Source: Pedobacter sandarakinus (GTDB lineage Bacteria > Bacteroidota > Bacteroidia > Sphingobacteriales > Sphingobacteriaceae). From it: 64,000 nt of DNA. The first letter of the stretch is position 1. Each line of letters starts with the position of its first letter. This document shows, piece after piece, positions 1-9,043 of the stretch. Location of the stretch: positions 62,001 through 126,000 of the forward strand of contig NZ_JAPIVG010000002.1 of assembly GCF_026240095.1 (NCBI RefSeq), read 5' to 3'. The translations under genes and the position numbers were made by a program. The notes under the pieces are model-generated. The model did not search any database, had not been told where the DNA came from, and saw only the letters and a list, made by a program, of their open reading frames with translations.

Positions 1-232
1 GGAGTTTGCAGATAGCTCCATAAACTATGTCATCAGGCTGTGGATTAATTTATCTGAAAAAGTAAATTTTTTAGAGGTTAGGAGCGAAGCCATTATCCAG
101 ATTAAAAAAGCATACGATGAACATAATATTATGATCCCTTTCCCAATAAGGACCATGGACTTTGGAATAAAAGGTGGCGTTTGTTTATCAGATGCTTATC
201 AACCAGATACCCAGATCGCTAAAGAAGACTAA
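1..232 (+). CDS. MscS-family mechanosensitive channel, C-terminal fragment
   Basis: An open frame enters from the left edge (codons begin at base 2) and ends in TAA at 230-232, giving about 76 residues. The segment FADSSINYVIRLWI, followed by an amphipathic stretch AIIQIKKAYDEHNI and MIPFPIRTMDFG, matches the cytoplasmic C-terminal alpha/beta domain of small-conductance mechanosensitive channels, where an aspartate-serine-serine motif and an IPFP(Q/I)RT motif are typical. These inner-membrane channels release solutes on hypo-osmotic shock. The pore helices lie outside the window, so the subfamily cannot be told. The residues after the IPFPIRT motif (about 25) are hydrophilic. Confidence 0.8.
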   Translation, partial: EFADSSINYVIRLWINLSEKVNFLEVRSEAIIQIKKAYDEHNIMIPFPIRTMDFGIKGGVCLSDAYQPDTQIAKED

Positions 233-561
233 CAATGCTGTTAAAGCGAGGTGATGGAGGATCTCCCAATCGCTTACTAACTCAGTTTACTTACTATTAC
301 TGGCCGCTATCCTTCCACAGGATGAGTTGGATTTGTTTCTATTTTTTACATTTCTAGTAATCTGAAGGGATTATCTTGTCCGAAATTACCTTAAGACTTT
401 ATAGATTTTGTGATGATGAATCATCCAAAATCTATGCTACCTTTTTATTACAATATGATACAGATAGTTGAAAGAATGAACATTTTGTATCAACATTTTT
501 ACTTTATTTTATTGTAATAAACCTCGCGGGAACCTCCCTGCGATAACCAAACTAACCAATT
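233..561. other. Intergenic region with candidate leader of the first susC
   Basis: No coding frame can be supported in these 330 bases. Near the right end TTTG at 484-487 is followed 21 bp later by TATTTTAT (505-512), a partial match to the Bacteroidota -33/-7 promoter. The putative leader holds an imperfect stem-loop: TCGCGGGA (524-531) pairs with TCCCTGCGA (535-543) with one bulged base, ending 18 bases before the susC start codon. This could influence translation of the receptor. The promoter match is weak. Confidence 0.3.
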
Positions 562-3500
562 ATGAGAAAAATCTATCAAAAATTTTTTTTGGGCGTCTGT
601 TGTATGGTCCTGATTACCACTTTGGGTTTCGCCCAAAATCGAGTAAGCGGAGTGGTGGTTGAAGAAACTGGTTTGCCGGTTGCCGGTGCAACTGTGAAGA
701 TCAAGGGGACCAATGCTGCTCAAATAACTGATAATAAAGGAACATTTAGAATGGACGTTCCTGTAAATGGGGTAATCATTATAACTTATGTTGGCTACCT
801 CAATCAAGAGATCAATGTAGGAACTAAGCAAGAATTGAAGATTACGCTTCAGCCAGATCGCACATCTTTAGAGGATGTTGTGGTGGTTGGGTATGGCACA
901 GTAAAGAAGAGCGATGTAACAGGTTCACTAGTTTCTCTGAAGGCTTCAGAGCTAACACCGGGCGCAAATGTTAATGTACAGCAATTAATGCAGGGGCGAG
1001 CTGCGGGTGTTCAGATTTCGCAACGAAGCGGCGAACCTGGTAGTGCCATGAGTGTAAAAATCAGGGGCGTTAGTTCCATTTCTGCAGGCAATGATCCATT
1101 GTATGTAGTAGATGGGATGCCGGTAAATGATGGCGCTCCTGTAACTGGAAATGGTGCGCAGTTTGTTGCAAATCCAAATCCAAGAAATCCGCTTAATACT
1201 TTAAACCCATCAGATATAGAATCAATAGAGATTTTAAAAGATGCTTCTGCTACGGCGATTTACGGATCACGTGGTGCGAATGGCGTGGTTTTAATCACAA
1301 CAAAAAGGGGCGCAGCCGGACAAATGAAGGTGGAATACAACGCTTATTTTGGCTTTCAGGAAGTTGCGAACACAGCCCAGGTATTGAATGCTGTTGACTA
1401 TAAAAATGTGTTAAACGGAATAATCGATGCCGGTGGAGGTTCTGCCGCAGAACGTGTTGCCGAGGATATTGGAGCAGGTACCGACTGGCAGTCGCTTTTA
1501 CTTAGAAGGGCAGGTACCCAAAGTCACGACCTTTCAATCTCAGGCGGCGGGGGGAACAATAAATTCTATGTTTCACTGGGTTATTTTGATCAAAATGGAG
1601 TGGTATTAAGTTCCGGCTTAAAGCGCTACACCGCTAGGGTAAATTTCGAAAATTCGGTAGCCAATAAATATGCCGTAGGCATTAACCTGACCAGCTCTTA
1701 TATCAATGATAAAATTGCTTCTGTAGGTACAGGTATCAACGAATCTGGTAGTGCATTGTATTCTGCTATCTATTACGATCCAACATCTCCGGTTACCAAT
1801 CCAAATGGAAGTTATTTCAGATCTCCTTTCATGACTATCGACAATCCTGTGGCATTGATTTATGGGCAAACTGCCAATAGCGACTCGTACAGGACATTTG
1901 GAAACGCCTTTGCAGAATATTATATTACTCACGACATCTCGGTAAAGGCAAGAATAGGCGGAGATATCAACACCAGTCAGAAAAATGTTTTTATAGATCC
2001 ATCTACCACACTGGGTATTCCCGGAGGTGTAGCATCTATACTCACTGGCAATGTTAATTATTACATGGGCGAAGCTACAGTGAGCTACCGAAAAGATATT
2101 GGCAAACATGCAATTAATTCAGTGGCAGGAGTTACTTACGAGCATTTTGGATCGAACTCTTTTAGTGGAAATGCAAGAGGTTTTGCGCTGCCGGATTTGT
2201 CTTACAATGCCTTGGGTTCTGGTAATGCAGCCTTGAACCAATTAAGTAGTGGGCGTGCATCATCTATTTTAGCTTCATATTTAGCGAGGGTCAATTATAC
2301 CTACAATAATAAATACATTTTAACAGCTTCCTTCAGAGCAGACGGTTCTTCGAGATTTGGGCCTAATAATTCCTTCGGATATTTTCCCTCTGGAGCCATA
2401 GCATGGAAAATGCATGAGGAAGATTTCATAAAGAAATATACTTTTATCAATGAACTTAAGCTTCGGGTAAGTTATGGTGCAATCGGAAATCAAAGAATTG
2501 CAAATTACTTATACATTCCCACTTATAGCATTAGCGGTGATGCGATATTTGGATCTAGCAGATATACTTCTATTGCGCCTTCAAGAAATGAAAATCCCGA
2601 CCTCAAATGGGAATCGGCAAAGCAATTTGATTTTGGCTTAGACTTTGCCTTGTTTAGAAGTAAATTAAAGGGTAGCATTGAATACTACAAACGTAATACA
2701 GACGATTTGCTCCTGAGTTTGCCACGACCACTCAGTTCGGGTTTTGGATCTCAAACTGTTAACATCGGAAGCATGAAAAATGCTGGTGTCGATTTGCAGT
2801 TAAGTGCTAATGTGATCGATAATGGAAATTTCAAATGGACTATCGATGGCAACCTATCCTTTTTAAAGAATGAAGTAGTCAACTTAGGTCCGCTGAACAG
2901 AATTATAACCGGGGGTGCGGGTTTTATTTCAAATGCATCAATACTAATTCCCGGAGAGTCAATTAATTCTTACTTTGGATACGAAATATTGGGTACCTGG
3001 CAAACCAACGATGATTTCACAACAGTTAGGGACAGAGTAAAGCCAGGAGACATTAAGTATAGAGACGTAAACGGTGATGGAACAATTACAGATGCCGACA
3101 GGGTAATACTGGGCAAGCCATTGCCGGACTTAAATTACGGCATTACAAATACCATATCTTATAAGGGACTAGCTTTAACCGCCTACCTGGAAGGTACAAA
3201 AGGCAGTAGCATCTTAAACGCTATGATGGTGGATAGTTACTTTCCCATTAGTTTCAGACGAAACAAATTGGCAGAACCTTATCTAAACCGATGGACGCCG
3301 ACTAATCCGACGAATGAGTATCCATCGTTTGTCAACCCGACATCGCAAGGGCAGCGGCAGGTGAACTCTAAAACTGTAGAAAACGCTGATTATATCCGTC
3401 TTCAATCTGCTCGTTTATCTTACAACATACCATTGAAAAGCAAATTTTTAAAGGGTCTAAATGTTTATGCATCTGGGAATAATCTATTCACGATTACTAA

Positions 3501-3615
3501 GTATAAGGGTGTAGATCCGGCGGTAAATTCTACTGGAGATGACGTATTAAAAATCGATTTTGCCTCCTATCCATTCTCGAGAACATATTTATTTGGGTTA
3601 AATCTTCAATTGTAA
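562..3615 (+). CDS. SusC/RagA-family TonB-dependent outer-membrane receptor
   Basis: 1017 residues, normal for SusC. A signal peptide (about residues 1-25, ending GFAQ) is followed by a carboxypeptidase-D-like regulatory domain (VSGVVVEETGLPVAGATVKIKG), a TonB-box-like segment LEDVVVVGYGTVKKSDVTGS, a plug domain with DPLYVVDGMPV and the family hallmark ATAIYGSRGANGVVLITTKRG, and then the 22-strand barrel ending in an aromatic-rich strand. It should import an oligomer across the outer membrane using TonB energy. The partner SusD starts 4 bases downstream. No glycosidase, sigma/anti-sigma pair or hybrid two-component gene lies beside the pair, so the substrate cannot be inferred. Confidence 0.95.
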   Translation: MRKIYQKFFLGVCCMVLITTLGFAQNRVSGVVVEETGLPVAGATVKIKGTNAAQITDNKGTFRMDVPVNGVIIITYVGYLNQEINVGTKQELKITLQPDRTSLEDVVVVGYGTVKKSDVTGSLVSLKASELTPGANVNVQQLMQGRAAGVQISQRSGEPGSAMSVKIRGVSSISAGNDPLYVVDGMPVNDGAPVTGNGAQFVANPNPRNPLNTLNPSDIESIEILKDASATAIYGSRGANGVVLITTKRGAAGQMKVEYNAYFGFQEVANTAQVLNAVDYKNVLNGIIDAGGGSAAERVAEDIGAGTDWQSLLLRRAGTQSHDLSISGGGGNNKFYVSLGYFDQNGVVLSSGLKRYTARVNFENSVANKYAVGINLTSSYINDKIASVGTGINESGSALYSAIYYDPTSPVTNPNGSYFRSPFMTIDNPVALIYGQTANSDSYRTFGNAFAEYYITHDISVKARIGGDINTSQKNVFIDPSTTLGIPGGVASILTGNVNYYMGEATVSYRKDIGKHAINSVAGVTYEHFGSNSFSGNARGFALPDLSYNALGSGNAALNQLSSGRASSILASYLARVNYTYNNKYILTASFRADGSSRFGPNNSFGYFPSGAIAWKMHEEDFIKKYTFINELKLRVSYGAIGNQRIANYLYIPTYSISGDAIFGSSRYTSIAPSRNENPDLKWESAKQFDFGLDFALFRSKLKGSIEYYKRNTDDLLLSLPRPLSSGFGSQTVNIGSMKNAGVDLQLSANVIDNGNFKWTIDGNLSFLKNEVVNLGPLNRIITGGAGFISNASILIPGESINSYFGYEILGTWQTNDDFTTVRDRVKPGDIKYRDVNGDGTITDADRVILGKPLPDLNYGITNTISYKGLALTAYLEGTKGSSILNAMMVDSYFPISFRRNKLAEPYLNRWTPTNPTNEYPSFVNPTSQGQRQVNSKTVENADYIRLQSARLSYNIPLKSKFLKGLNVYASGNNLFTITKYKGVDPAVNSTGDDVLKIDFASYPFSRTYLFGLNLQL

Positions 3616-3619
3616 AATC

Positions 3620-5077
3620 ATGAAATCTAAAATCATAATATCATTGTCTGTATGCCTGTTAGTATTAACAGGGGGATGCAAAAAAATACTCGAGGTTACG
3701 CCGGAAGCCGAATTTGCGCCAGCTAATGTTTTAACTTCAGAGGCTGGAGTTAAGGCACTTTTGTTTTCTGCCTATCAAAATTATCAAGAGCAGCCAAATA
3801 TGCGGGATGTAATTAACCTTGCAGAGGTAACAACTGACATGGCTTTTAATTCTGGTGGAAATGAAAACCTGTATCTTACTCAGTTCATAAACTTTGCCTG
3901 GGATCCATCCATTTCGCAGTTTCAAGGGGTTAATTGGGGGCCATCTTACCGAATCATCAGAGACGCCAATTTAGTATTAGAAAGTATTGCTACTGTAGAA
4001 TCTACAGATGCCTTTAAAAAACAAATCGGTGCTGAAGCTCGTTTCTTGCGGGCGCTTGCTTATGTTACGCTTTACAACTGGTATGGTCCTGTTCCACTTA
4101 GGATAAGCAGTAAACAGGAGCCAGAACTTGCCCGGGCAAGTGATGATGAAATGAAAACTTTTATCGAATCGGAATTAAATGCTGTGGTAGATGGTTTACC
4201 AGATCCCGGAAAGGAAGAAGCTTTTGGCAGGGCAACTAAAGGCGCAGCACTAGGATTGTTAACCAAATTCATGTTAAACACGAAACAGTGGCAAAAGGCG
4301 AGTGATGCAGCGAAACGAGTGATGGACTTGAATTACTATCAGCTATTTCCAGTATTTAAAGATTTATTTAAGGTGGAGAATGAAGGGAACAAAGAAATGA
4401 TTTTCGTGATGCCATGCATCAATCAAACAGATCAAGGCAACTGGATGTCAGCCGGAGCAATGCCTACAGCATTTCTGTCTACAACACAATTGCCAGAATA
4501 CAGGTGGAATGCTGGAATTCAAAATTTTGCAACGATGTATCGCCTGAGAGATGAGCTGGTAAATACATTTGCAGCCAATGACGCAAGATTTGTAACTGTA
4601 TTGCGCACTTATACTAATACCTCCAACGCAACAATTAATCTAAGGGCCACGGTAGATAATGCCCGAAGCTTGAAGTTCTTTGATAATGCGGCTGTAAAAA
4701 ACGATCATGGTAATGATTTTCCGATCATAAGATATGCTGATATCCTGTTAAGCAGAGCAGAAGCATTAAATGAAGCTTCGGGACCAAGTGTGGAAGCACT
4801 TAGTTATCTTAATCCGGTACGAGTAAGAGCTGGGATTCCGGTCCTTACACTGGCCGATGTGCCCAGTCAGGACGCTTTTCGCGATGCCATTTTGAGAGAG
4901 CGTGGCTGGGAATTTATCACCGAAGGTAAAAGAAGAGAAGACCTCATTAGGCAAGGAAAATTCATTTCGAAGGCACGGGCAAGAGGTGTAAATGCAAGAG
5001 ATGAGCAGGTGCTTTTTCCTATTCCGCAAGCTGAAATCGATGCCAATAAGCTTATTGTTCAAAACAAAGGATACTAG
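3620..5077 (+). CDS. SusD/RagB-family surface glycan-binding lipoprotein
   Basis: 485 residues. The lipoprotein signal peptide ends LTGGCKK, with the lipidated Cys at residue 20. The N-terminal half has the SusD TPR-like helices (AEARFLRALAYVTLYNWYGPVPL is the standard signature), and the C-terminus carries the family pattern RERGWEFITEGKRREDLIRQGKF and LFPIPQAEIDAN near the end. It caps the preceding SusC barrel and binds substrate at the cell surface. The genes are separated by only 4 bases, so they are co-transcribed, and a terminator hairpin follows at 5113. Confidence 0.95.
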   Translation: MKSKIIISLSVCLLVLTGGCKKILEVTPEAEFAPANVLTSEAGVKALLFSAYQNYQEQPNMRDVINLAEVTTDMAFNSGGNENLYLTQFINFAWDPSISQFQGVNWGPSYRIIRDANLVLESIATVESTDAFKKQIGAEARFLRALAYVTLYNWYGPVPLRISSKQEPELARASDDEMKTFIESELNAVVDGLPDPGKEEAFGRATKGAALGLLTKFMLNTKQWQKASDAAKRVMDLNYYQLFPVFKDLFKVENEGNKEMIFVMPCINQTDQGNWMSAGAMPTAFLSTTQLPEYRWNAGIQNFATMYRLRDELVNTFAANDARFVTVLRTYTNTSNATINLRATVDNARSLKFFDNAAVKNDHGNDFPIIRYADILLSRAEALNEASGPSVEALSYLNPVRVRAGIPVLTLADVPSQDAFRDAILRERGWEFITEGKRREDLIRQGKFISKARARGVNARDEQVLFPIPQAEIDANKLIVQNKGY

Positions 5078-5112
5078 GCAGGTTTAAGGTTTATATTTGG
5101 TTTTATAAAGTT

Positions 5113-5142
5113 ACGGCAATCGGATGGTTGCCGTTCTTTTTT
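5113..5142 (+). terminator. Rho-independent terminator after the first SusC/SusD pair
   Basis: A perfect 7-bp stem, ACGGCAA (5113-5119) with TTGCCGT (5128-5134), has an 8-base loop and is followed by TCTTTTTT. It lies 35 bases past the SusD stop and closes the two-gene operon. Confidence 0.8.
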
Positions 5143-5316
5143 GCATTTATTTTCATTTATCCTTTCGAGAGCGTTACCGCTGCGGAATAATTTCTTAATG
5201 CTTCCGCTACGTCATTTCTTTCCAGTCGAACCTTGGTTTATCCCACAACTAATTCCCAAATTATAGTTGAGAAAAGTTGAACAATCTCCATTTATTAATG
5301 TTGGAAGAGTATATTA

Positions 5317-5517
5317 ATGAAAGTAATTGCCATGGAAAACAATAAGGAAGAGGATAAAAAGCCTAAAAAAGGAGCAGTTCCTGTCGAACAAATTGAAGCC
5401 AGTGATGCTGATAAGGCATACGATGAGAATGGAAACTTTGGACAACCTACAGATGATGGTAAGGAAGCCAAAAGTAAAGAAAACACCAATAGTAGCGACG
5501 CAGATGCTGCTAAATAA
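5317..5517 (+). CDS. Small acidic hydrophilic protein, unknown function
   Basis: 66 residues, extremely rich in Lys, Glu, Asp and Asn, with no hydrophobic core, signal peptide or Cys, so it is probably disordered. The ATG at 5317 is preceded at 9 bases by GGAAG (5303-5307), an unusually good ribosome binding site for this window and the reason for choosing this start. An alternative start is ATG 5332 (MENNKEED). A second frame over the same bases looks less natural. It stands alone between a terminator and an alcohol dehydrogenase. I do not recognise a family; a stress-related role is only a guess. Confidence 0.55.
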   Translation: MKVIAMENNKEEDKKPKKGAVPVEQIEASDADKAYDENGNFGQPTDDGKEAKSKENTNSSDADAAK

Positions 5518-5566
5518 GTTATCTAATGCGCTCATTTAATTAAAAATCAACCTAAAAAATCAACCT

Positions 5567-6724
5567 ATGAAAGCAGCAGTTTTTCACAAACCTGGAGATA
5601 TCCGGGTAGACAATGTACCAGATCCTAAGATTTTAGATCCGAGAGATGTGATTCTAAAAGTAACATCAACCGCCATTTGTGGTAGCGACTTGCACATTCT
5701 CAGTGGTGCCGTACCGCAGAAAGATCCAATGGTAATGGGGCACGAATTTATGGGTATTGTAGAAGAAGTAGGTTCTGCAATCACCAATTTGAAGGTAGGC
5801 GACCGCGTTGTGGTTCCTTTTCCGATAGCCTGCGGTAAGTGTTTCTTTTGCACGCACGATGCCTCTCCGGCTTGCGAGGATTCCAATTATAAAAATTATG
5901 GGCCAGCGGGTAATCTCGCCGATCAAAAGGGTGCTGCCTTATTTGGCTACACCGATCTATATGGTGGGTATTCTGGGGGCCAGGCGCAATATGTAAGGGT
6001 TCCCTATGCAGATGTAAGTCCGAGGATTGTTCCTGAACATTTAACTGACGAGCAGTCGCTTTTTCTTACTGATATTTTTCCAACTGGATGGTCTGCTATT
6101 GACTGGGCTCAACTTAAGGGTGGGGAAACCGTTGCGATTTTTGGATCAGGTCCGGTTGGGCTCATGGCACAAAAAGCTGCTTGGATAAATGGAGCAGCAC
6201 GTGTAATTGCTATTGATCCATTAGATTATCGATTAGAAAAAGCAAAATTGGCAAACAATGTAGAAACGTTAAATCCCCATCGTGTTGACGTGGTAGAGGC
6301 CATAAGAGAAATGACCGGAGGTAGGGGTGCCGATGTATGCGTGGACGCCGTTGGTTTCGAACCTGAGCGCAACCTGATGGATAAATTAAAAGCGACTTTC
6401 AACTTCGAAAAAGGATCTATGAAAGTATTAGATATGTGTTTCGAATCAGTAAGGCGTATGGGAACAGTTTCAATTGTAGGTGTTTATGGTTCCCCTTATG
6501 ATAATTTCCCACTATTCAGAATTTTCGATAAAGGCATCACTATTAAACAGGGCCAGGCTCCGGTGATTAATTATATCGATAAGCTCATTGGCTTGGTTGA
6601 TGAGGGTAAAGTTGTGCTCGATGATATCATTACGCATAGTTTACCTTTGGAGGATGCCGCACATGGGTATAAAATTTTCGATGAAAAGGAAGATGACTGT
6701 GTAAAAGTTATTCTTAAACCCTAA
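5567..6724 (+). CDS. Zinc-dependent alcohol dehydrogenase (formaldehyde-dehydrogenase-like)
   Basis: 385 residues, medium-chain dehydrogenase/reductase. Catalytic zinc ligands are seen as C38 (AICGSDLH) and H59-E60 (GHEFMG). The structural zinc set is C89, C92, C95 and C103 in CGKCFFC...PAC. A Rossmann motif GSGPVGLMAQ is followed by an acidic residue (AIDPLD) at the end of the second strand, which favours NAD over NADP. The long insertion around residues 105-140 and the segment GFEPERN resemble glutathione-independent formaldehyde dehydrogenases and related tetrameric enzymes. Cytoplasmic, single-gene unit closed by a terminator at 6734. The precise alcohol or aldehyde is not determinable. 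Confidence 0.85.
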   Translation: MKAAVFHKPGDIRVDNVPDPKILDPRDVILKVTSTAICGSDLHILSGAVPQKDPMVMGHEFMGIVEEVGSAITNLKVGDRVVVPFPIACGKCFFCTHDASPACEDSNYKNYGPAGNLADQKGAALFGYTDLYGGYSGGQAQYVRVPYADVSPRIVPEHLTDEQSLFLTDIFPTGWSAIDWAQLKGGETVAIFGSGPVGLMAQKAAWINGAARVIAIDPLDYRLEKAKLANNVETLNPHRVDVVEAIREMTGGRGADVCVDAVGFEPERNLMDKLKATFNFEKGSMKVLDMCFESVRRMGTVSIVGVYGSPYDNFPLFRIFDKGITIKQGQAPVINYIDKLIGLVDEGKVVLDDIITHSLPLEDAAHGYKIFDEKEDDCVKVILKP

Positions 6725-6733
6725 ACAATCGAG

Positions 6734-6770
6734 AGCCTGGAATTTTTTAAAATATTCCAGGCTTTCGTTT
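6734..6770. terminator. Terminator between convergent genes
   Basis: A perfect 10-bp stem, AGCCTGGAAT (6734-6743) with ATTCCAGGCT (6753-6762), is followed by TTCGTTT on the plus strand. The loop TTTTTAAAA can also serve the minus strand. It lies between the dehydrogenase stop (6724) and the convergent crtB stop (6778), so it may work in both directions. Confidence 0.75.
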
Positions 6771-6777
6771 ATAACGT

Positions 6778-7614
6778 TTACATCATTCCAACTTGATACC
6801 TTACTACGGCGCTAAACATCAACCCAAATTTACGAGGATTAGATATTCTAATTCGTTTTGCTAGTATTTTTTCTGGTGGCGTTTTACTTATCTTTTTAAA
6901 GAGCTGGTAATAATACGTATAGGCTAAGTACACTCCCTTCTGAGATGATTTTGGCAATTGCTTTATCCCAGACAATGCTGCCATAAATTCTGCCTCAATA
7001 TCTTCCTCTATAGCTTTCTTGTCTGCTAAAGAGAAGTTACCGGCATCCACATTAGGGAAATAACTCCTGTTAAGGAGTTGATAATCCATGCTTAAATCGC
7101 GTAAAAAATTTACTTTTTGAAATGCAGACCCCAACTTCATTGCTGAATCTTTGAGCTTCTGGTATGCCTCTTCCTTTCCCTCAACAAAGATATAAAGGCA
7201 CATTAACCCGACTACCTGCGCTGAGCCTAAGATATATTCTTCATATTTATCTTCAGTATATTCGATTTTATCCAAATCCATTTCCATGCTGTGGAGAAAA
7301 GTTTTCACTAGCAAAGGGTCAATATTATATGTGTTTATTGTTTTTTGAAACGCATTGAGGATTGGGTTTAAACTGATGTGATGTTTTATGGCATCAAAAC
7401 AATCGGCATCAAATTTGGCTAGCAATTGGGCTTTATCAAATCCATGAAAGCTATCTACAATTTCGTCGGCTAGCCTTACAAAACCATAAATAGCACATAT
7501 TGGTCCTTGCAACTCTTTTGCCAAAAAGCGGATACCAAGGGAAAAGCTTGTGCTATATCGCCGTGTTACCAGTTTGCTACAATCGTCTGATACATGATCG
7601 AAAATTTCCTTCAT
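6778..7614 (-). CDS. crtB: Phytoene/squalene synthase family protein
   Basis: 278 residues, usual for bacterial phytoene synthase. Both aspartate-rich motifs that bind the magnesium-diphosphate groups are intact: D50-EIV-D54 and D173-LSM-D177 (in NFLRDLSMDYQLLNRSYFP). The N-terminal YSTSFSLGIRFLAKELQGPI is also typical. It joins two prenyl diphosphates head to head: phytoene synthesis if the donor is geranylgeranyl diphosphate, squalene-type products if farnesyl diphosphate. It is the last gene of the minus-strand run folE - SDR - marR - crtB. No crtI desaturase is adjacent, so the pathway would have to be completed elsewhere. Confidence 0.85.
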   Translation of the reverse strand: MKEIFDHVSDDCSKLVTRRYSTSFSLGIRFLAKELQGPICAIYGFVRLADEIVDSFHGFDKAQLLAKFDADCFDAIKHHISLNPILNAFQKTINTYNIDPLLVKTFLHSMEMDLDKIEYTEDKYEEYILGSAQVVGLMCLYIFVEGKEEAYQKLKDSAMKLGSAFQKVNFLRDLSMDYQLLNRSYFPNVDAGNFSLADKKAIEEDIEAEFMAALSGIKQLPKSSQKGVYLAYTYYYQLFKKISKTPPEKILAKRIRISNPRKFGLMFSAVVRYQVGMM

Positions 7615-7626
7615 TCTATTTATAAT

Positions 7627-7653
7627 ATATCACGAGCGTTCATTCGGTGATAT
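7627..7653. promoter_or_regulatory. Inverted repeat between marR and crtB, candidate MarR operator
   Basis: ATATCAC (7627-7633) and GTGATAT (7647-7653) form a perfect 7-bp inverted repeat around 13 bases. It lies 13 bases upstream of the crtB start and just past the marR stop, so it could be the binding site through which the neighbouring MarR-family protein controls crtB. Assignment to MarR is inference from position only. Confidence 0.4.
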
Positions 7654-7682
7654 CTTTGTCAATTTTATTTCTATGATTAATT

Positions 7683-8294
7683 TTATTTTACTCCGTTACG
7701 TACCCAATGGAAATCTTCCAGTTTTTGCAAAAGGATAATAAACTCCATTTTTTCATGATCAGAAAGGGGTTCTGTAACATTAGCCGAAGCTTCTTTAATA
7801 TTTTGCAAACAGTTAGAAAGATGCTTAAGCCCGTCGGGCGTAATGGTGATCAGTTTACTTCTTTTATCATCTAAGGTAGCGCTCTGAGAAACAAAACCTT
7901 TCTTTAACAACCTGTTGATAATAAGCGTACCAACTGGTTTTTCGTGAACATTTAGCCTGATCAAAGCTGTTTTACTCATGCTCCCTGCAGATGAAAGACT
8001 AATCAGGTAAATAAATTCATCTGGCGTCGAAAATTCAGTGCCTATAATAGCATGCTTGGCATGCGCTTTGGCATATCGATACAAATGCACCAATGAGGTA
8101 TTTATTACACTATCAGCGCTGCGTCCGTTCACTTTACCTTCCCATTCTGGCTCCAATTTTTTATTAACGCCAGGTTTAACCAGTTGATGATTCAACCAAG
8201 CCTGAAAGTCTTCAATACGTTCAGACGGTTGGTCATTTTCCTGCTCATATTCCTTAACCAGCGACACAAGATTGTTGATGAGATCGTATAACAT
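7683..8294 (-). CDS. MarR-family winged-helix transcriptional regulator
   Basis: 203 residues, longer than the usual MarR length of about 150 because of an N-terminal extension of some 60 residues. The core shows the helix-turn-helix and wing: FSTPDEFIYLISLSSAGSMSKTALIRLN, then VGTLIINRLLKKGFVSQSATLDDKRSKLITITPDG. The sequence DDKRSKLITIT is the classic wing beta-hairpin. It probably represses or senses for the pigment cluster it sits in, between an SDR gene (29 bases upstream) and crtB. A 7-bp inverted repeat just downstream is a possible target. The ligand is unknown. Confidence 0.8.
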   Translation of the reverse strand: MLYDLINNLVSLVKEYEQENDQPSERIEDFQAWLNHQLVKPGVNKKLEPEWEGKVNGRSADSVINTSLVHLYRYAKAHAKHAIIGTEFSTPDEFIYLISLSSAGSMSKTALIRLNVHEKPVGTLIINRLLKKGFVSQSATLDDKRSKLITITPDGLKHLSNCLQNIKEASANVTEPLSDHEKMEFIILLQKLEDFHWVRNGVK

Positions 8295-8323
8295 TTCTTT
8301 TTAATTAATATGAAAATATTAAA

Positions 8324-9043
8324 TTAGAGATTAGTTCTCAAGCTGCCCATGCCACCATCAACAGCGATGATTTGACCAGTAATCCACTCACTTTCCGTTG
8401 AAAGTAAAAAAGCAATGGTTGCACTGATGTCTTTTGGCTGTCCAAATTTTCCTAAGGGATGTCTTTTAGCGGCAGCCTCCATTTTTTCAGGTGTGTTTAG
8501 CAATCGCTCAGCTAATGGCGTATTCGTTAAAGAAGGCGCAACAACGTTTACCCTAATGTGTTGCGATGATAATTCTGCAGCTAGGGAAACGGCTAAACCT
8601 TCAATCGCGGCCTTAGATGCAGCAATACTTGCGTGAAATCCCATACCTGTTTTTGCCGCTACGGAGCTCATTAAAATAATGGAAGAACTACCCGCATTTT
8701 TCATTGCGTTCAAGCCAAGCTGAATTATCATCGCGGCACTCACTACGTTAAGGCGGAAATCATCCACAAAATCTTTCTCGCTAACCCGGGAAAATGGCTT
8801 TAGGTTAATGTTACCTACACAATAGGCCATACCGTGAAGCTGTTCAGGTAGAAATGCTTTAACTGCATCAAGTTCGCCAAGGATATCTAACTTTAAGTAT
8901 TTAACTTCCGAAGGCCAGAGTCCATTTTCACTTCTCGAAATGGTATAGACATTGGCTCCTTCTTTGGCTAACAAACTTACCAGGTCTAAACCAATTCCTG
9001 AACTCCCTCCAACTACAAGAATATTTTTGTCTTTAAACCTCAT
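8324..9043 (-). CDS. SDR-family oxidoreductase-like protein lacking the catalytic Tyr
   Basis: 239 residues. The NAD(P)-binding motif is VGGSSGIGLDLV (residues 11-22), the substrate-side serines are in ILMSSVAAKTG (S126-S127), and the C-terminal end TGQIIAVDGGMGSL is typical of short-chain dehydrogenases. The catalytic motif YxxxK is changed: the segment reads FHASIAASKAAIEGL, so K144 is present but position 140, normally Tyr, is Ile (codon ATT on the minus strand). It overlaps folE by 4 bases (ATGA), which indicates translational coupling and perhaps a role with a pterin. Classical reduction of a carbonyl is doubtful; the reaction is unknown. Confidence 0.8.
   Translation of the reverse strand: MRFKDKNILVVGGSSGIGLDLVSLLAKEGANVYTISRSENGLWPSEVKYLKLDILGELDAVKAFLPEQLHGMAYCVGNINLKPFSRVSEKDFVDDFRLNVVSAAMIIQLGLNAMKNAGSSSIILMSSVAAKTGMGFHASIAASKAAIEGLAVSLAAELSSQHIRVNVVAPSLTNTPLAERLLNTPEKMEAAAKRHPLGKFGQPKDISATIAFLLSTESEWITGQIIAVDGGMGSLRTNL

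Noticed and set aside
1618..2109. Open frame of 163 codons opposite the first susC
   Set aside because: It lies fully inside a clear SusC reading frame on the other strand and has no recognisable domain. Similar shadow frames under the other genes were also left out.
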